Origin: a virus
Direction: 5' to 3' (one strand)
Virus record (IMG/VR): IMGVR_UViG_3300024299_000011
Coordinates: 1 to 64,000 of that record
DNA: 64,000 nt
In this document: in pieces, positions 16,103-24,904 of the stretch
Position numbering within the stretch: position 1 is the first letter of the stretch
How the letters are laid out: the number at the start of each line of letters is the position of its first letter
Notes under the pieces: generated by a model
Seen by the model: the letters and a program-made list of their open reading frames with translations, nothing else
What the model was told of the DNA's origin: nothing
The model's database searches: none
Made by a program: the position numbers and the translations under genes

Positions 16103-16375
16103 ATGGAGTATTTAATAGGATTATTAGTAGCAGCGTTAGGTGGAGTTTTTTACTATAAGAAGAAAGCCGGAGATGCTTCTGTAGCAGCTAAATTAGCTGA
16201 AACAAAGGGTAGAGATGCAGAGCTAAAGCAGCAAGCAAAAGAAGTAAAGCAGGCTATAAAAGACATAGATGACAGCTTAGCTAAGATAAAAGCTAAGCGG
16301 ACTGCAGATAAAAAGAAGAATGATAATTTATCTTTAGTTGAACTTAGAGATAAGATAAGAAAGGGACAAAAATGA
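16103..16375 (+). CDS. Membrane-anchored coiled-coil protein
   Basis: A 90-residue protein with an N-terminal membrane segment (YLIGLLVAALGGVFYY) followed by a long charged coiled coil rich in Lys, Ala and Glu. This is the layout of Rz-like inner-membrane spanins and of some phage anti-host membrane proteins, but no motif decides. GGAG lies 7 bases before the ATG, which adjoins the protease stop. Its stop overlaps the next gene by 4 bases. Confidence 0.65.
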   Translation: MEYLIGLLVAALGGVFYYKKKAGDASVAAKLAETKGRDAELKQQAKEVKQAIKDIDDSLAKIKAKRTADKKKNDNLSLVELRDKIRKGQK

Positions 16376-16605
16376 AATTAGTAAAAGGATTTGGTATAAA
16401 TATTGGTATTGATGAAGATGTGGTAAAAAAACTAAACGTTCACTTGTCTGATCATTTTAAAAATAAGAAGTTAATTAAGTTGGATAATAAAAGAGACTTA
16501 GTTATCCAGAAGTTAAATGAATATAAATACGAGTATTACAACATGGTATTAAAGAAAGCTGAGTTAGAATCATTAATCAAGGATTTAGATAATGAAGCTG
16601 TGTGA
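16372..16605 (+). CDS. Small helical hypothetical protein
   Basis: A 77-residue protein (MKLVKGFGINIGIDEDVVKKL...) with a short strand region then two helices rich in Lys, Tyr and Leu. An AAGGGA SD precedes the ATG, which overlaps the previous stop. No family recognised. Confidence 0.65.
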   Translation: MKLVKGFGINIGIDEDVVKKLNVHLSDHFKNKKLIKLDNKRDLVIQKLNEYKYEYYNMVLKKAELESLIKDLDNEAV

Positions 16606-16972
16606 TATTAAATGTGGATCATATTATGAAACACGTGATGAGTTTATCTTTAGAGTTGAATCTATATACAAACAAGAAAACACTTCTAACGTATTATTTG
16701 AAATAGACGATTGGATATATGGTGACAACAAGAAACTTATGAATATTAGTAACGATAATAGATTAATTAAATTAACCTCATCAGAGCTTGAAGATGTATC
16801 AGAAGTAAGTGGTACTAGGTTTGACATTAGAGAGTATGAGGCAATGATTGACTTAGTAAAGACTGTCTCCTCCCGAGGCCCCCACTACAGACCCATGAAA
16901 CGTAACGAAAAACGAACTACCTTATTCAATATTTTAATTAAATATCATAGGATGACACATGAAGAGTGTTAA
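16592..16972 (+). CDS. Hypothetical protein
   Basis: A 126-residue mixed alpha/beta protein (MKLCDIKCGSYYETRDEFIF...) with a basic C-terminus (YRPMKRNEKRTTLFNILIKY). AAGGA lies 8 bases before the ATG, and it overlaps both neighbours by about 14 bases. No domain recognised. Confidence 0.65.
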   Translation: MKLCDIKCGSYYETRDEFIFRVESIYKQENTSNVLFEIDDWIYGDNKKLMNISNDNRLIKLTSSELEDVSEVSGTRFDIREYEAMIDLVKTVSSRGPHYRPMKRNEKRTTLFNILIKYHRMTHEEC

Positions 16973-17357
16973 ACTTATTATTGGTATTTTATTCTTATTA
17001 CCTCAATTTATTTTTGCTCAATGTCCTGAAGATATTCAATCAATTAAAAAAGGACAAGTTGCTAATTGTGAAGGTCTTCTATTTTCACCAGAAGCAAGTA
17101 AGAATGTAGCAAACACACAAGATGATGCTAAGCACTATAAAGAATTATCTGATCTACTGTATAAGCGCCAAGAACTAACTACAAAAGACATAACTATCCT
17201 GGATAAAAGATTACATCTATATATGGAGCAAAGTAATACTTTAGCAACACAGCTATATAAAAAAGAGCAAGACGGTAAGTGGCAGAAGTTTATATATTTT
17301 GGTTTAGGCGTATTAGCAACAGGATTTGCATTCTACGGGGTGTCTCATCTCAAATAA
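16959..17357 (+). CDS. Exported protein with signal peptide and C-terminal membrane segment
   Basis: A 132-residue protein. MKSVKLIIGILFLLPQFIFA is a clear signal peptide, with cleavage before QCPEDIQ. The central part is helical and the C-terminus carries a second hydrophobic helix (FIYFGLGVLATGFAFYG). The mature protein would therefore sit in the periplasm anchored by its tail. A spanin-like lysis role is possible given the neighbouring coiled-coil membrane protein at 16103, but this is inference. AGGA lies 6 bases before the ATG. The next gene begins inside its last codons. Confidence 0.7.
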   Translation: MKSVKLIIGILFLLPQFIFAQCPEDIQSIKKGQVANCEGLLFSPEASKNVANTQDDAKHYKELSDLLYKRQELTTKDITILDKRLHLYMEQSNTLATQLYKKEQDGKWQKFIYFGLGVLATGFAFYGVSHLK

Positions 17358-17718
17358 CGACGACATTGAAAGATTAATGGAGATTGCTACATCTAGCACA
17401 GCCCCAATTAAACACGACGATCCTGAGGTTCTCCAGTTCATAGAAGAGTTGGGGATTACCAGTGGAACAGCTAAAGTTCCAACATATACGTTATATTACA
17501 CTTATGTGTTATGGAGAGATAAGCGAAAGAAGTTAAGTAGATTATTATTTTTTAGAGAAACCGCTAAACATTTTGAGAGAGTCCAAGGAAAAGGGACTAA
17601 CAATTACCTCCTAAACGCAGAGCCCTTTGATCTAACACCTGAAGGTTTTTTTGCAGCTAGAGCACAACTGAGACGAGAGCGATATGCAAAAGAAAAAAGG
17701 AAAAACAAAAAGAAGTAA
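17347..17718 (+). CDS. Hypothetical basic protein, probable ATC start
   Basis: A protein of about 123 residues with a strongly basic C-terminus (LRRERYAKEKRKNKKK). In frame there are only TTG 17326 (poor SD, 32-base overlap) and ATG 17377 (no SD). ATC 17347 lies 6 bases after GGGG (with GGTG pairing potential) and would give the natural-looking N-terminus (M)SNNDDIERLMEI. I chose it by analogy with two other ATC starts in this genome. The body contains PTYTLYYTYVLWRD and FFRETAKHFERVQG. No family recognised. If ATC is wrong, ATG 17377 is the next choice. Confidence 0.6.
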   Translation: MSNNDDIERLMEIATSSTAPIKHDDPEVLQFIEELGITSGTAKVPTYTLYYTYVLWRDKRKKLSRLLFFRETAKHFERVQGKGTNNYLLNAEPFDLTPEGFFAARAQLRRERYAKEKRKNKKK

Positions 17719-18208
17719 GGAGAAATTCCCCTCCTTAAAGAGAAACTTAAACTCTAAGGTTAGACAGGAATACGTTGATTATGATTATATTGATGGATTC
17801 AACAACTACAGCACTGGCGAACAAGTAATGAGACCTTTAACTGACGAAGAGAAGCAATTCCTAGAAGACTTTAATAATGAGTATTATAACGCCTCTGTTG
17901 GAAAACAAGCAGATGAAGGTAAGAATAACCGATTCGTAAAGGGTTATGATGAAGATGGTTTAAGTGAAGTAAAGAAGTCTCAGGATGCAAACAATGCCCG
18001 TCAGAGAGACTTATACGGTAAGGTACGTAATAAGGTGGGTGCCACTAAATTACTCAACTACGAGGATTCTACGGCTATTATTGATGATCATTTTAAGAAG
18101 AGATTAAGTGCTAGTGAATATGAGGATGCTTTAATAGATTATTTAGATTCTACCGAAGAGTTTGAGGAGACCAGCAAGCCCCGTAATAAGAATGGTAAGA
18201 AATCCTAA
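17684..18208 (+). CDS. Hypothetical acidic/basic protein, last gene of the first plus block
   Basis: A 174-residue protein with a very basic N-terminus (MQKKKGKTKRSKEKF) and an acidic C-terminal half ending KPRNKNGKKS. It includes the segment PLTDEEKQFLEDFNNEYYNA. It is hydrophilic throughout, with no membrane segment. It overlaps the upstream gene by 35 bases and its 3' end overlaps the convergent holin-like gene by 66 bases. It could be a virion or packaging-associated protein, but nothing identifies it. Confidence 0.7.
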   Translation: MQKKKGKTKRSKEKFPSLKRNLNSKVRQEYVDYDYIDGFNNYSTGEQVMRPLTDEEKQFLEDFNNEYYNASVGKQADEGKNNRFVKGYDEDGLSEVKKSQDANNARQRDLYGKVRNKVGATKLLNYEDSTAIIDDHFKKRLSASEYEDALIDYLDSTEEFEETSKPRNKNGKKS

Positions 18209-18463
18209 AGCTTTAAGACCTCCGTGAACCATACTAATATGGCGTTTAATTGGCTCTAATTCAGACTTTATATTGCCTTTTTCGTTCTCAACTATTTCTT
18301 CTAGATGATGTGATCTTTTCATATGTTCTTTAAGATTCTGTTCCTGAACAATCAGGACTTTCTCGATATTATCCAAACGAACGTCATTTTCTTTGTCGTG
18401 CCTATCCATTTTATCGTGGATCTCTTTTAACTTGTTGTATAACTCTTTTTTATCCCAGAACAT
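18143..18463 (-). CDS. Tail-anchored coiled-coil protein, holin/hemolysin (XhlA)-like
   Basis: A 106-residue protein with a long charged coiled coil (LYNKLKEIHDKMDRHDKEND, then LDNIEKVLIVQEQ) and a C-terminal hydrophobic segment (LKALGFLTILITGLAGLLKLF). This matches the layout of XhlA-type phage lysis accessory proteins and tail-anchored holin-like proteins. It is the last gene of the minus-strand tail block, where lysis genes are often found. A GGTGA sits 6 bases before the ATG. Its 3' end overlaps the convergent plus-strand gene by 66 bases, and I see no terminator hairpin there. Confidence 0.7.
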   Translation of the reverse strand: MFWDKKELYNKLKEIHDKMDRHDKENDVRLDNIEKVLIVQEQNLKEHMKRSHHLEEIVENEKGNIKSELEPIKRHISMVHGGLKALGFLTILITGLAGLLKLFGRI

Positions 18464-18464
18464 A

Positions 18465-20471
18465 TTATTTCACCAATTTCATCATCCTTCTATATTGAGG
18501 GTTTTGTAAGATATGGAACATAGCAGCTCGTCTACCTTTAACATCTTTTTGTGACATATTATCAATAAGTGTTGATAGTTTATCACCTTCTTCTCCATAC
18601 TCTTCTCTAATCGACTGTGCCTGCGCTGTTAACTCTTCAGGACTCGCTTTTTCTGCATGTTTAAAAGCCCTTTGGTGTGTTTTATAAGGAGCTTCTTTAG
18701 CGTCTATTTTATTTTGATCTACTTTAGACGCATCTTCTATTAACTTAACGTTAGCCGGTTCATTAAGAGTTTTCATAACTAACCCCTTAACTCCCCCAGG
18801 ACTATCCATTGATTTTAACAACTTGCCTGATAAAACCATACCCTCTGAACCCATTTTAGCTAAATTACCAGCAACAGTTTTAATAAATTCTGGAGGTGCG
18901 CTCATTAGTTTATTAGCAGCTAAACCAGATACATTAGATCCTGCAGTAGCAACTGCTCTAGGAGTTCCTAGTAAAGTAAATGTAGATCCGCCTTTAATTA
19001 TCTTTTCTGATAGATCTAAGCGACCAACGACATCAACCAATTCTTTTTCATACTTAGCAGCAATATTTGGTGATATTTGTCTTACATTTTCCACAACATC
19101 TGTTACAATCCTCCTAGCTTCATCTCCTGTGAGATTTTCACCCTCAAGCTTAGATAGTACTTTTGTTATCTTATCTTTAGTTTGTTCCGGTAAATTCTTT
19201 TCATTAACTTTCAACCTATCAAGTGTGTTTTTAATGAGACCATATTGTTTCTTTAATTCAGGCATACCTTCAGTAATATCACCTAACTTTTCACCAACAC
19301 CTTTATATAACTCTCTAGCGGTTCCTGCAGGTTTAACCACTAGAGGAGACATACCAAATTGAGGTCTATATGCCTTAATAGCTAATTCAAAATCTCTAGC
19401 CTGTTCAGGAGTAACCATTACTTTTTTAGCTGTTTCTTTAGGTAATACAAGTCCTTCTGGTAAATCTTTTTTAGCAAAACCAGAGAACATGTCATTAACT
19501 TTAGTTCCCTTTAATTTATTTATTTCAGCTTCTATGCCGCTGGCATAAGAACCAGTCTCTATAGTTCCGTGCTTTTTAATAGACTTTAGTTGTTTCATAG
19601 CTTCAGATATTTCATCAGTTAAATCAACTTTAGCCCCAGATTCCGTAGCTCTTTGTATTTCTTTTTGCATACCGCCACCGACTTTATCCTGTAAACCTTT
19701 TATGTCTTCAAATAACTCTCCACCTTTTTTAGAAACCAAATCCGCAGCTTCTCTTCTACCGGCAGAAGTGGCTAAAACTTCCCCTTTTTTTCCACGCTTA
19801 AACGATTCTATCATATCTTCAATAATTGGAACAGATTTAATTTTAGATCCAACACCTTTTACTGCTTTTATTCCAGACGTAGCTAGGGGAATTAACGGCC
19901 CAGTAGCAGCTCCAATAGCAGCTCCCTCACCAGCACTCTCTAATCTATCTCCAACACCACCTTCACCCATACCAAATCCGGCAATAGCACCAGTACCGGC
20001 ACCTATTCCACTAGTAACGGCAACTTTACCTGCAGTACCTAGACCTTTAGCGTATTTATATGCTTTGGCGAACTTACCAGGACCTGCCACACCTCCAGCA
20101 AGGGTTCCTCCCATATATGTTCCAGGATGTTCTTCTGATGCTTGCGTATTTCTTCCTCGCTCAGCTTCTAAACCTTCTCTATATGATTGTAGTAGTTTTT
20201 CTTTATCTAATGTCGGGTCCCATTCGTCTCCAGCAACGCTAATATCAGTAACTGGACCACCTACTCCTTCTAATCCAATAGCTCTACCAGCAGCTTCAAA
20301 ACCCCCAGCAATCTCATCACCAAACCCAAAAGTAGCTCCTTGAGAAACTCCTTGTAACGCAGCCTGAGCTTGTCCCATTGACTCTTCTTGAGGACCACCT
20401 TCATTAAGATATGCATCTGGATCAAAATCATCTTCAGCTAAATATGCATCTGGATCGAATGTATCTGCCAT
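18465..20471 (-). CDS. Internal virion / DNA-ejection protein
   Basis: A 668-residue protein starting with a duplicated motif, FDPDAYLAED then FDPDAYLNEG. A long Gly/Ala-rich region follows with glycine-zipper hydrophobic stretches (GTYMGGTLAGGVAGPGKF, AVTSGIGAGTGAIAGFGMG, GAAIGAATGPLIP). The rest is long and helical. Podovirus ejection proteins enter the cell envelope to form a DNA channel, and this composition fits that group. It lies with three other Ala/Gln/Gly-rich genes on the same strand. SD AAAGG precedes the ATG. The role is inferred from composition and position. Confidence 0.75.
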   Translation of the reverse strand: MADTFDPDAYLAEDDFDPDAYLNEGGPQEESMGQAQAALQGVSQGATFGFGDEIAGGFEAAGRAIGLEGVGGPVTDISVAGDEWDPTLDKEKLLQSYREGLEAERGRNTQASEEHPGTYMGGTLAGGVAGPGKFAKAYKYAKGLGTAGKVAVTSGIGAGTGAIAGFGMGEGGVGDRLESAGEGAAIGAATGPLIPLATSGIKAVKGVGSKIKSVPIIEDMIESFKRGKKGEVLATSAGRREAADLVSKKGGELFEDIKGLQDKVGGGMQKEIQRATESGAKVDLTDEISEAMKQLKSIKKHGTIETGSYASGIEAEINKLKGTKVNDMFSGFAKKDLPEGLVLPKETAKKVMVTPEQARDFELAIKAYRPQFGMSPLVVKPAGTARELYKGVGEKLGDITEGMPELKKQYGLIKNTLDRLKVNEKNLPEQTKDKITKVLSKLEGENLTGDEARRIVTDVVENVRQISPNIAAKYEKELVDVVGRLDLSEKIIKGGSTFTLLGTPRAVATAGSNVSGLAANKLMSAPPEFIKTVAGNLAKMGSEGMVLSGKLLKSMDSPGGVKGLVMKTLNEPANVKLIEDASKVDQNKIDAKEAPYKTHQRAFKHAEKASPEELTAQAQSIREEYGEEGDKLSTLIDNMSQKDVKGRRAAMFHILQNPQYRRMMKLVK

Positions 20472-20472
20472 A

Positions 20473-21882
20473 TTATAAACCTTTATTATTTAATTTTTCT
20501 AAAATAGCTTTTGCTCTAGGGTCATCTTTATTTGATTCAGCCCACTTTTTAGCAGCTTTATCTTTAGCACTAAGTTCTACTTTCGGTACATCCTTCTCTA
20601 TAGATTTCTTGTAGTTTTCGTCAAGAAGGTATCTAGCATCTTCTTTAGAGATACCCTCTCTCCTAGAATACAACTCGGCTTCAGTGTCAATTGATTTATT
20701 GATTTTTTCATGAGCAGCTTTTTTACTAATTTCTAATAATCTTTTTAAATTCTCATAAGAAGTTTCGGTAATCTGCCCACTAGACGCCTTTTTCAAAGTA
20801 TCCAACAAACCACCAACTAAAGATGGATTTTGAACATAACGCTTAACATCATTCTCAGTTAAAACACCAACTTCTCCAGCAATAGCTTTAGCAACCTTAG
20901 GTCCAATCATGGCTAAAGATTGTCCACCAGTTTCATAAGCATCATCTAATAATCTATTAATGTTATCAACTTCATTAATTGTTTTAGATGCAGTTTTCCA
21001 TGCATCAGTTTTACGAAGACTATCTACAGCACTTTTTGCATCATCTTGTTGTTTTTGGGTTATACTATGTTTCATTTTAACACCACGACGAGTCTCTCCA
21101 GTCTCTTTAATACCCAACGCTTTTTCTCTTAAAGTTAAAGATTGTTTTTGATATTCACTCATCCCACTCTTACCTGAATCCATAATTTTATCTAAATGTG
21201 TCAACTCTCTTAAAGTTATTGAAGGATGAATTACAATGGGATCAACTTTTGTTTTCTCAGCTTCAGCGTTTAATCTTTTTTGAAGATCGTCTTTTAAAAT
21301 AACAGCTGCAGCATTTGGTTTTTTAGTAACAGGATCTACATAGTCGCTTGGGTGATCCATTATCTTCTCCCAGTTAATTTTCATACCGAGACGTTCACCT
21401 TCCATTTTAGCTTGTTTTAAAGACTCCTCTTTTTCTTGAGTAGTTAAACTAAATAAACTAGAGGCTCGCTCTTCTTTAGAATCAGCTAAATCCATACCCT
21501 GCTCTTTTTGTTCTTGACTCAAATCAAACGCTAAAGCATCTCTTTCATCTCTTGCCGAAGCTCTTTCTTCTTTTTTTGCCGCAGCTTGCGAGTTCATCAT
21601 TGCTTTATATTTCTTCAGAGGATCGTTAGACCGCTCTTCTAAACTATCTGCCATACTCATATCAGCTTTATACCCTGTACCAGATACTAGAGCTTGGTTG
21701 AGTTGTTGAAATCCACGAAGTAAGTCTGCTTTTTTTCTTTGCTCGTCACGTTGAGCTAAAGCGTCTTCTAATAAAGGATTAGTTGGTTGTTCAAATGACT
21801 CATCTTCTTCAGGAACGTATTCCTGTCCTTCTATGGAATTTTGAAATTGATTTAATAGATCTTGATCGTCTTCATATGCCAT
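20473..21882 (-). CDS. Coiled-coil internal virion / ejection protein
   Basis: A 469-residue, highly charged, almost entirely helical protein with no signal peptide. The N-terminus is acidic (MAYEDDQDLLNQFQNSIEG) and a central stretch (SQEQKEQGMDLADSKEERAS) looks like coiled coil. It sits between two Gly-rich ejection candidates with one-base gaps, and GGAG lies 7 bases before the ATG. The probable role is as a soluble core or ejection protein inside the capsid; this is inference from context. Confidence 0.7.
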   Translation of the reverse strand: MAYEDDQDLLNQFQNSIEGQEYVPEEDESFEQPTNPLLEDALAQRDEQRKKADLLRGFQQLNQALVSGTGYKADMSMADSLEERSNDPLKKYKAMMNSQAAAKKEERASARDERDALAFDLSQEQKEQGMDLADSKEERASSLFSLTTQEKEESLKQAKMEGERLGMKINWEKIMDHPSDYVDPVTKKPNAAAVILKDDLQKRLNAEAEKTKVDPIVIHPSITLRELTHLDKIMDSGKSGMSEYQKQSLTLREKALGIKETGETRRGVKMKHSITQKQQDDAKSAVDSLRKTDAWKTASKTINEVDNINRLLDDAYETGGQSLAMIGPKVAKAIAGEVGVLTENDVKRYVQNPSLVGGLLDTLKKASSGQITETSYENLKRLLEISKKAAHEKINKSIDTEAELYSRREGISKEDARYLLDENYKKSIEKDVPKVELSAKDKAAKKWAESNKDDPRAKAILEKLNNKGL

Positions 21883-22853
21883 TAAGATTCTCCATCTTTT
21901 TTCTTATCTTTTTTATTAAACGCTGAGACTATGTCAGCAATACCACCACCGATACCGGCGTATTGACCAGCAACTGCGTTATGTCCTGCCTGGGCAATCT
22001 TACCCCCAGCAGTCAACTGCTCAGCTTGTCCACCAGCCCTTTGAATATCGTTTTGAAACTGTTGTTGTATCAATTGTTTATTTCTAAGTTCATTTTGATT
22101 TCTATTTTGAATGTTCGCATCTGATGCTGCTTGACGTGCTGCTAGATTTGCTGCTTGAGCTTGATTTCTAGATGCTACATTTTGACCCATAACCCGCTGT
22201 CTATTAGCCGTATTGAATTGATTAATAGCGTCCTTAGCCTTTGCTATATTAGCCTGTTCACCAACATCCTGAGACCTTAGGTTACCTGCCATAGAGCTTT
22301 GTTGAGCTGTTGCTTGTAACGCTCTAGCTTGTGCATTTTGAATTGCTTTATTACTTGCAGAAGCCTCAGCATCTATTGATTGTTGTTCACCTTTAAGTTG
22401 CGCTGCTAGTTCCATCCCAGAACCAAGAACTCCACGTTGAGCCATTTCATTTAATATTGATTTTTGCCTAGCTCTTGCATTTTGATTAACATCTCTTTTA
22501 ACGTCTCTCATTGCAGCTTTATCGCCTTCGGTGTAACCACCCTCTGCGACTTCAGACATAGTTTTTAATGCGTCCATTTGTTGTTGTACAACTTCAGGAT
22601 CTGCAGATACTTGCTCCATTGCTGAGGGATCTAATCCCAGAGACTGTAGTGCTTCAGGATTATATTCTCCTATAACTCTAAGTTCTTCTAAGATTGCTTT
22701 CTGTTCTTCTATGCCGGGAGTTTCTACGTTTTGTAATAATTCTATAGCCCGTCTTTGAGCGTCCTCTGCAGACTCTCTACCTTTTTTAGCTTCACTTGCT
22801 CCGGCTAATCCACCGATTAAACTTGCAGCACCTGCTATAATTGTTGGCCACAT
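21882..22853 (-). CDS. DNA-ejection (transfer) protein
   Basis: A 323-residue protein with an N-terminal glycine-zipper segment (WPTIIAGAASLIGGLAGAS), an Ala/Gln/Asn-rich helical body and a second Gly-rich end (AGQYAGIGGGIADIVSAF). This strongly resembles P22 gp7-like or T7 gp14-like proteins that insert into the envelope during DNA delivery. GGGAG precedes the ATG, and the stop overlaps the next start by one base. The assignment is from composition, size and neighbours. Confidence 0.78.
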   Translation of the reverse strand: MWPTIIAGAASLIGGLAGASEAKKGRESAEDAQRRAIELLQNVETPGIEEQKAILEELRVIGEYNPEALQSLGLDPSAMEQVSADPEVVQQQMDALKTMSEVAEGGYTEGDKAAMRDVKRDVNQNARARQKSILNEMAQRGVLGSGMELAAQLKGEQQSIDAEASASNKAIQNAQARALQATAQQSSMAGNLRSQDVGEQANIAKAKDAINQFNTANRQRVMGQNVASRNQAQAANLAARQAASDANIQNRNQNELRNKQLIQQQFQNDIQRAGGQAEQLTAGGKIAQAGHNAVAGQYAGIGGGIADIVSAFNKKDKKKDGES

Positions 22854-22864
22854 ATATTAACTCC

Positions 22865-24439
22865 CTATTTACCTTTAAATCCAACTGAAGGATCTATATA
22901 TTCATCGGTTCCATAATATTCATCACCTTGAGCTTTACCGCCCAAAGTTCTTGCATAATTTTGTTGATTTAAGAAATCTTGAAATTGCTGATATACGTTA
23001 TCTTCAACTCCTTGAGCATTCTGAGTTCTACCTCCACTTCTAGTAGAAGCTAGTTGATTAATTGCACTACGACCACCAGACACCATATCTAAAGCATTAG
23101 CTTCAGCCATAGACATCCCTCTACCGGAGTCATTTATATTTGCATACAAATTAGTATTTCCTGCAAGTTCATTAAATTGATCTTGTCTAGAAGATAATCT
23201 ATTAGCTAAAGCAGAGTCTCCAGTTTGTGCCGAGTAAGCAGATCCTAAATCAGCAGCTTGTGTTATATTTTGACGAGAATCAGATCCCATCATTTTTGCT
23301 AAAGCGGCATATCTATCCACATCTCCCTGAGTTGCAACATCTTGTGCGGTTTTAGCCTCAGTACCTTGCACTGCTATATCACCAACCCCGTTAAGGTTTT
23401 CCATAACATCGAAAGATCTAGTTGGAGCTGTTACACCAAGTTGAGCTAATTGAGAACTAGTCAAACCCTGCTGTCCCATTTCTTTAGTTTTATAAGCATC
23501 TACTGCAGATCCTAACTGATCCCATTCTGTTTGTCTTTGTTGCTGTACTGGATCAACATAAGACCCCAGCATGTCCATGAAAGCTTCTTCATTTAATCCC
23601 GCTTGGGTGTTTAAGCCACTCATAATACCTTGTTCTTGAGAAGCTAAGCTAGCCACAGTACCAGCACCTTGTTGAGCAAGTCTTTGAGATTCTGTTGCAG
23701 ATTTTAAGTCTTGTGAAATATCAGATCGTAACCCACCAAGTCCTTGTTGAGATAATAAAGCTTGATCTAGCCGTTGCTGCCCAGTTGAATACCCAGGTCT
23801 AGCCGCTCCACCAAATGTTTTTCTTAGTAAATTAAACCTACCGCCTTCAGAACCCAATGCTTCTTGAGCATCTTGAGCTGATTGTAAATACTCTCCAGAC
23901 TCTTTAGCCGCCTGTTGTTGACGTAAAGCTAATAACCTCTCGTCTATCCCACGACCTGCTTGAATATTTTGATATTGATTAAATCCAGGATCTTGTGTGA
24001 ATTTTTGTATTCCCAGATCTTGTTTACGATTTTCATAATCTTTAATAGTAGCGCCTTCGCCTAATTTAGCGCTACCTATGTTTTGTCCAATTTTATTTAA
24101 AGTTTCTTGGTATTTAGCACCCTCTTCTGTTACTTTTCTAGCCCCAGATATAGCACTTCCTAAATTCTTGTAATATTCTCCAGCTTCTCTCTCTTCTTTA
24201 CCTATCTCTTTTTTAACGCCTTTACCAACTTGACCAGCAATTTGTTGACCAGCACCTTGATTAGCTTGAATGTATTTTTGAAGATTAGTAAATCTACCAG
24301 AACCTTGAGGTCGTTTATCAGGAGTTGCCATCCCACCAGGAGCCGCATTACCGACAGTTTGTAGAGGCCCAGGAGCAGATACTCCAGATCTATCAACAGC
24401 TTGATCATTCTCTTCTTGATTATCTTGTATACTAGCCAT
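22865..24439 (-). CDS. Gln/Ala/Gly-rich internal virion protein
   Basis: A 524-residue low-complexity helical protein rich in Gln, Ala and Gly (GRFTNLQKYIQANQGAGQQ, LNTQAGLNEEAFMDMLGSY). It is the first gene behind the late promoter motif at 24466-24484 and heads the five-gene ejection/lysis group. Members with this composition are part of the ejection apparatus in podoviruses. No catalytic motif is seen. SD AAAGG lies 5 bases before the ATG. Confidence 0.72.
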   Translation of the reverse strand: MASIQDNQEENDQAVDRSGVSAPGPLQTVGNAAPGGMATPDKRPQGSGRFTNLQKYIQANQGAGQQIAGQVGKGVKKEIGKEEREAGEYYKNLGSAISGARKVTEEGAKYQETLNKIGQNIGSAKLGEGATIKDYENRKQDLGIQKFTQDPGFNQYQNIQAGRGIDERLLALRQQQAAKESGEYLQSAQDAQEALGSEGGRFNLLRKTFGGAARPGYSTGQQRLDQALLSQQGLGGLRSDISQDLKSATESQRLAQQGAGTVASLASQEQGIMSGLNTQAGLNEEAFMDMLGSYVDPVQQQRQTEWDQLGSAVDAYKTKEMGQQGLTSSQLAQLGVTAPTRSFDVMENLNGVGDIAVQGTEAKTAQDVATQGDVDRYAALAKMMGSDSRQNITQAADLGSAYSAQTGDSALANRLSSRQDQFNELAGNTNLYANINDSGRGMSMAEANALDMVSGGRSAINQLASTRSGGRTQNAQGVEDNVYQQFQDFLNQQNYARTLGGKAQGDEYYGTDEYIDPSVGFKGK

Positions 24440-24465
24440 AATTACCTTTTATTTTAGAAGTATTC

Positions 24466-24484
24466 CCTCAGTTATATTTGTTAA
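24466..24484 (-). promoter_or_regulatory. Late promoter motif (copy a)
   Basis: On the minus strand this reads TTAACAAATATAACTGAGG. It matches the first 13 positions of the consensus TTAACAAATATAAAGTGAA and diverges after that. It lies immediately after the stop of the gene at 24485-24892 and 27 bases before the ATG at 24439. Confidence 0.7.
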
Positions 24485-24892
24485 TTAAATAGTTAATATT
24501 GTTAGATCATATCTAGTTTCGGCCTGTAAGCCCCCGATATTAGTAATAGTCACTAAACTCGCATTCTGACTCCAAGAAATTACAGGTACTTGGGTCGGAA
24601 ATGAGGTGTTATCTGACGTAATAACAGATCTAACAGTCAATATTCCTTGTATTTTATTTACTATACCAGACTTAAAACTGACAGTATTTAAAGGCTGACC
24701 AGTAGCTCCTGTAGTAAACGACAAAGTCTTAACTTCCTGAGCTAGGTTATCAAAGTCTACGTTTTTAGCTAATACACTTCTGACTTGCTCATGAAATGAG
24801 TTAATAATGAATGCAAGCTTTCCTATGAGTTTCTGATCATCTTTATCAAAATCCTCAACGGTTACTCTTTTTAAATCAGGCGTCTTACCGAT
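24485..24892 (-). CDS. Virion-associated hypothetical protein, probable ATC start
   Basis: A 135-residue protein whose reading frame is open from the TAA of the upstream tail gene (24907-24905). The only conventional start is TTG 24724, which would remove about 56 well-formed residues (GKTPDLKRVTVEDFDKDDQ, KLAFIINSFHEQV). ATC at 24892-24890 follows GGAGG by exactly 6 bases, so I take it as the start. The C-terminal half is beta-rich and ends ITNIGGLQAETRYDL. Small proteins of this type commonly follow the tail protein in podovirus-like genomes. Read-through of the in-frame TAA is an alternative. The function is unknown, probably virion-associated. Confidence 0.7.
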   Translation of the reverse strand: MGKTPDLKRVTVEDFDKDDQKLIGKLAFIINSFHEQVRSVLAKNVDFDNLAQEVKTLSFTTGATGQPLNTVSFKSGIVNKIQGILTVRSVITSDNTSFPTQVPVISWSQNASLVTITNIGGLQAETRYDLTILTI

Positions 24893-24904
24893 AGCAGACC
24901 TCCA

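Noticed and set aside
19702-20343. Long plus-strand frame (213 codons) opposite the ejection protein
   Set aside because: Pro/Ala/Ser-rich shadow of a Gly/Ala-rich minus-strand gene; no SD and opposite to a well-supported gene.
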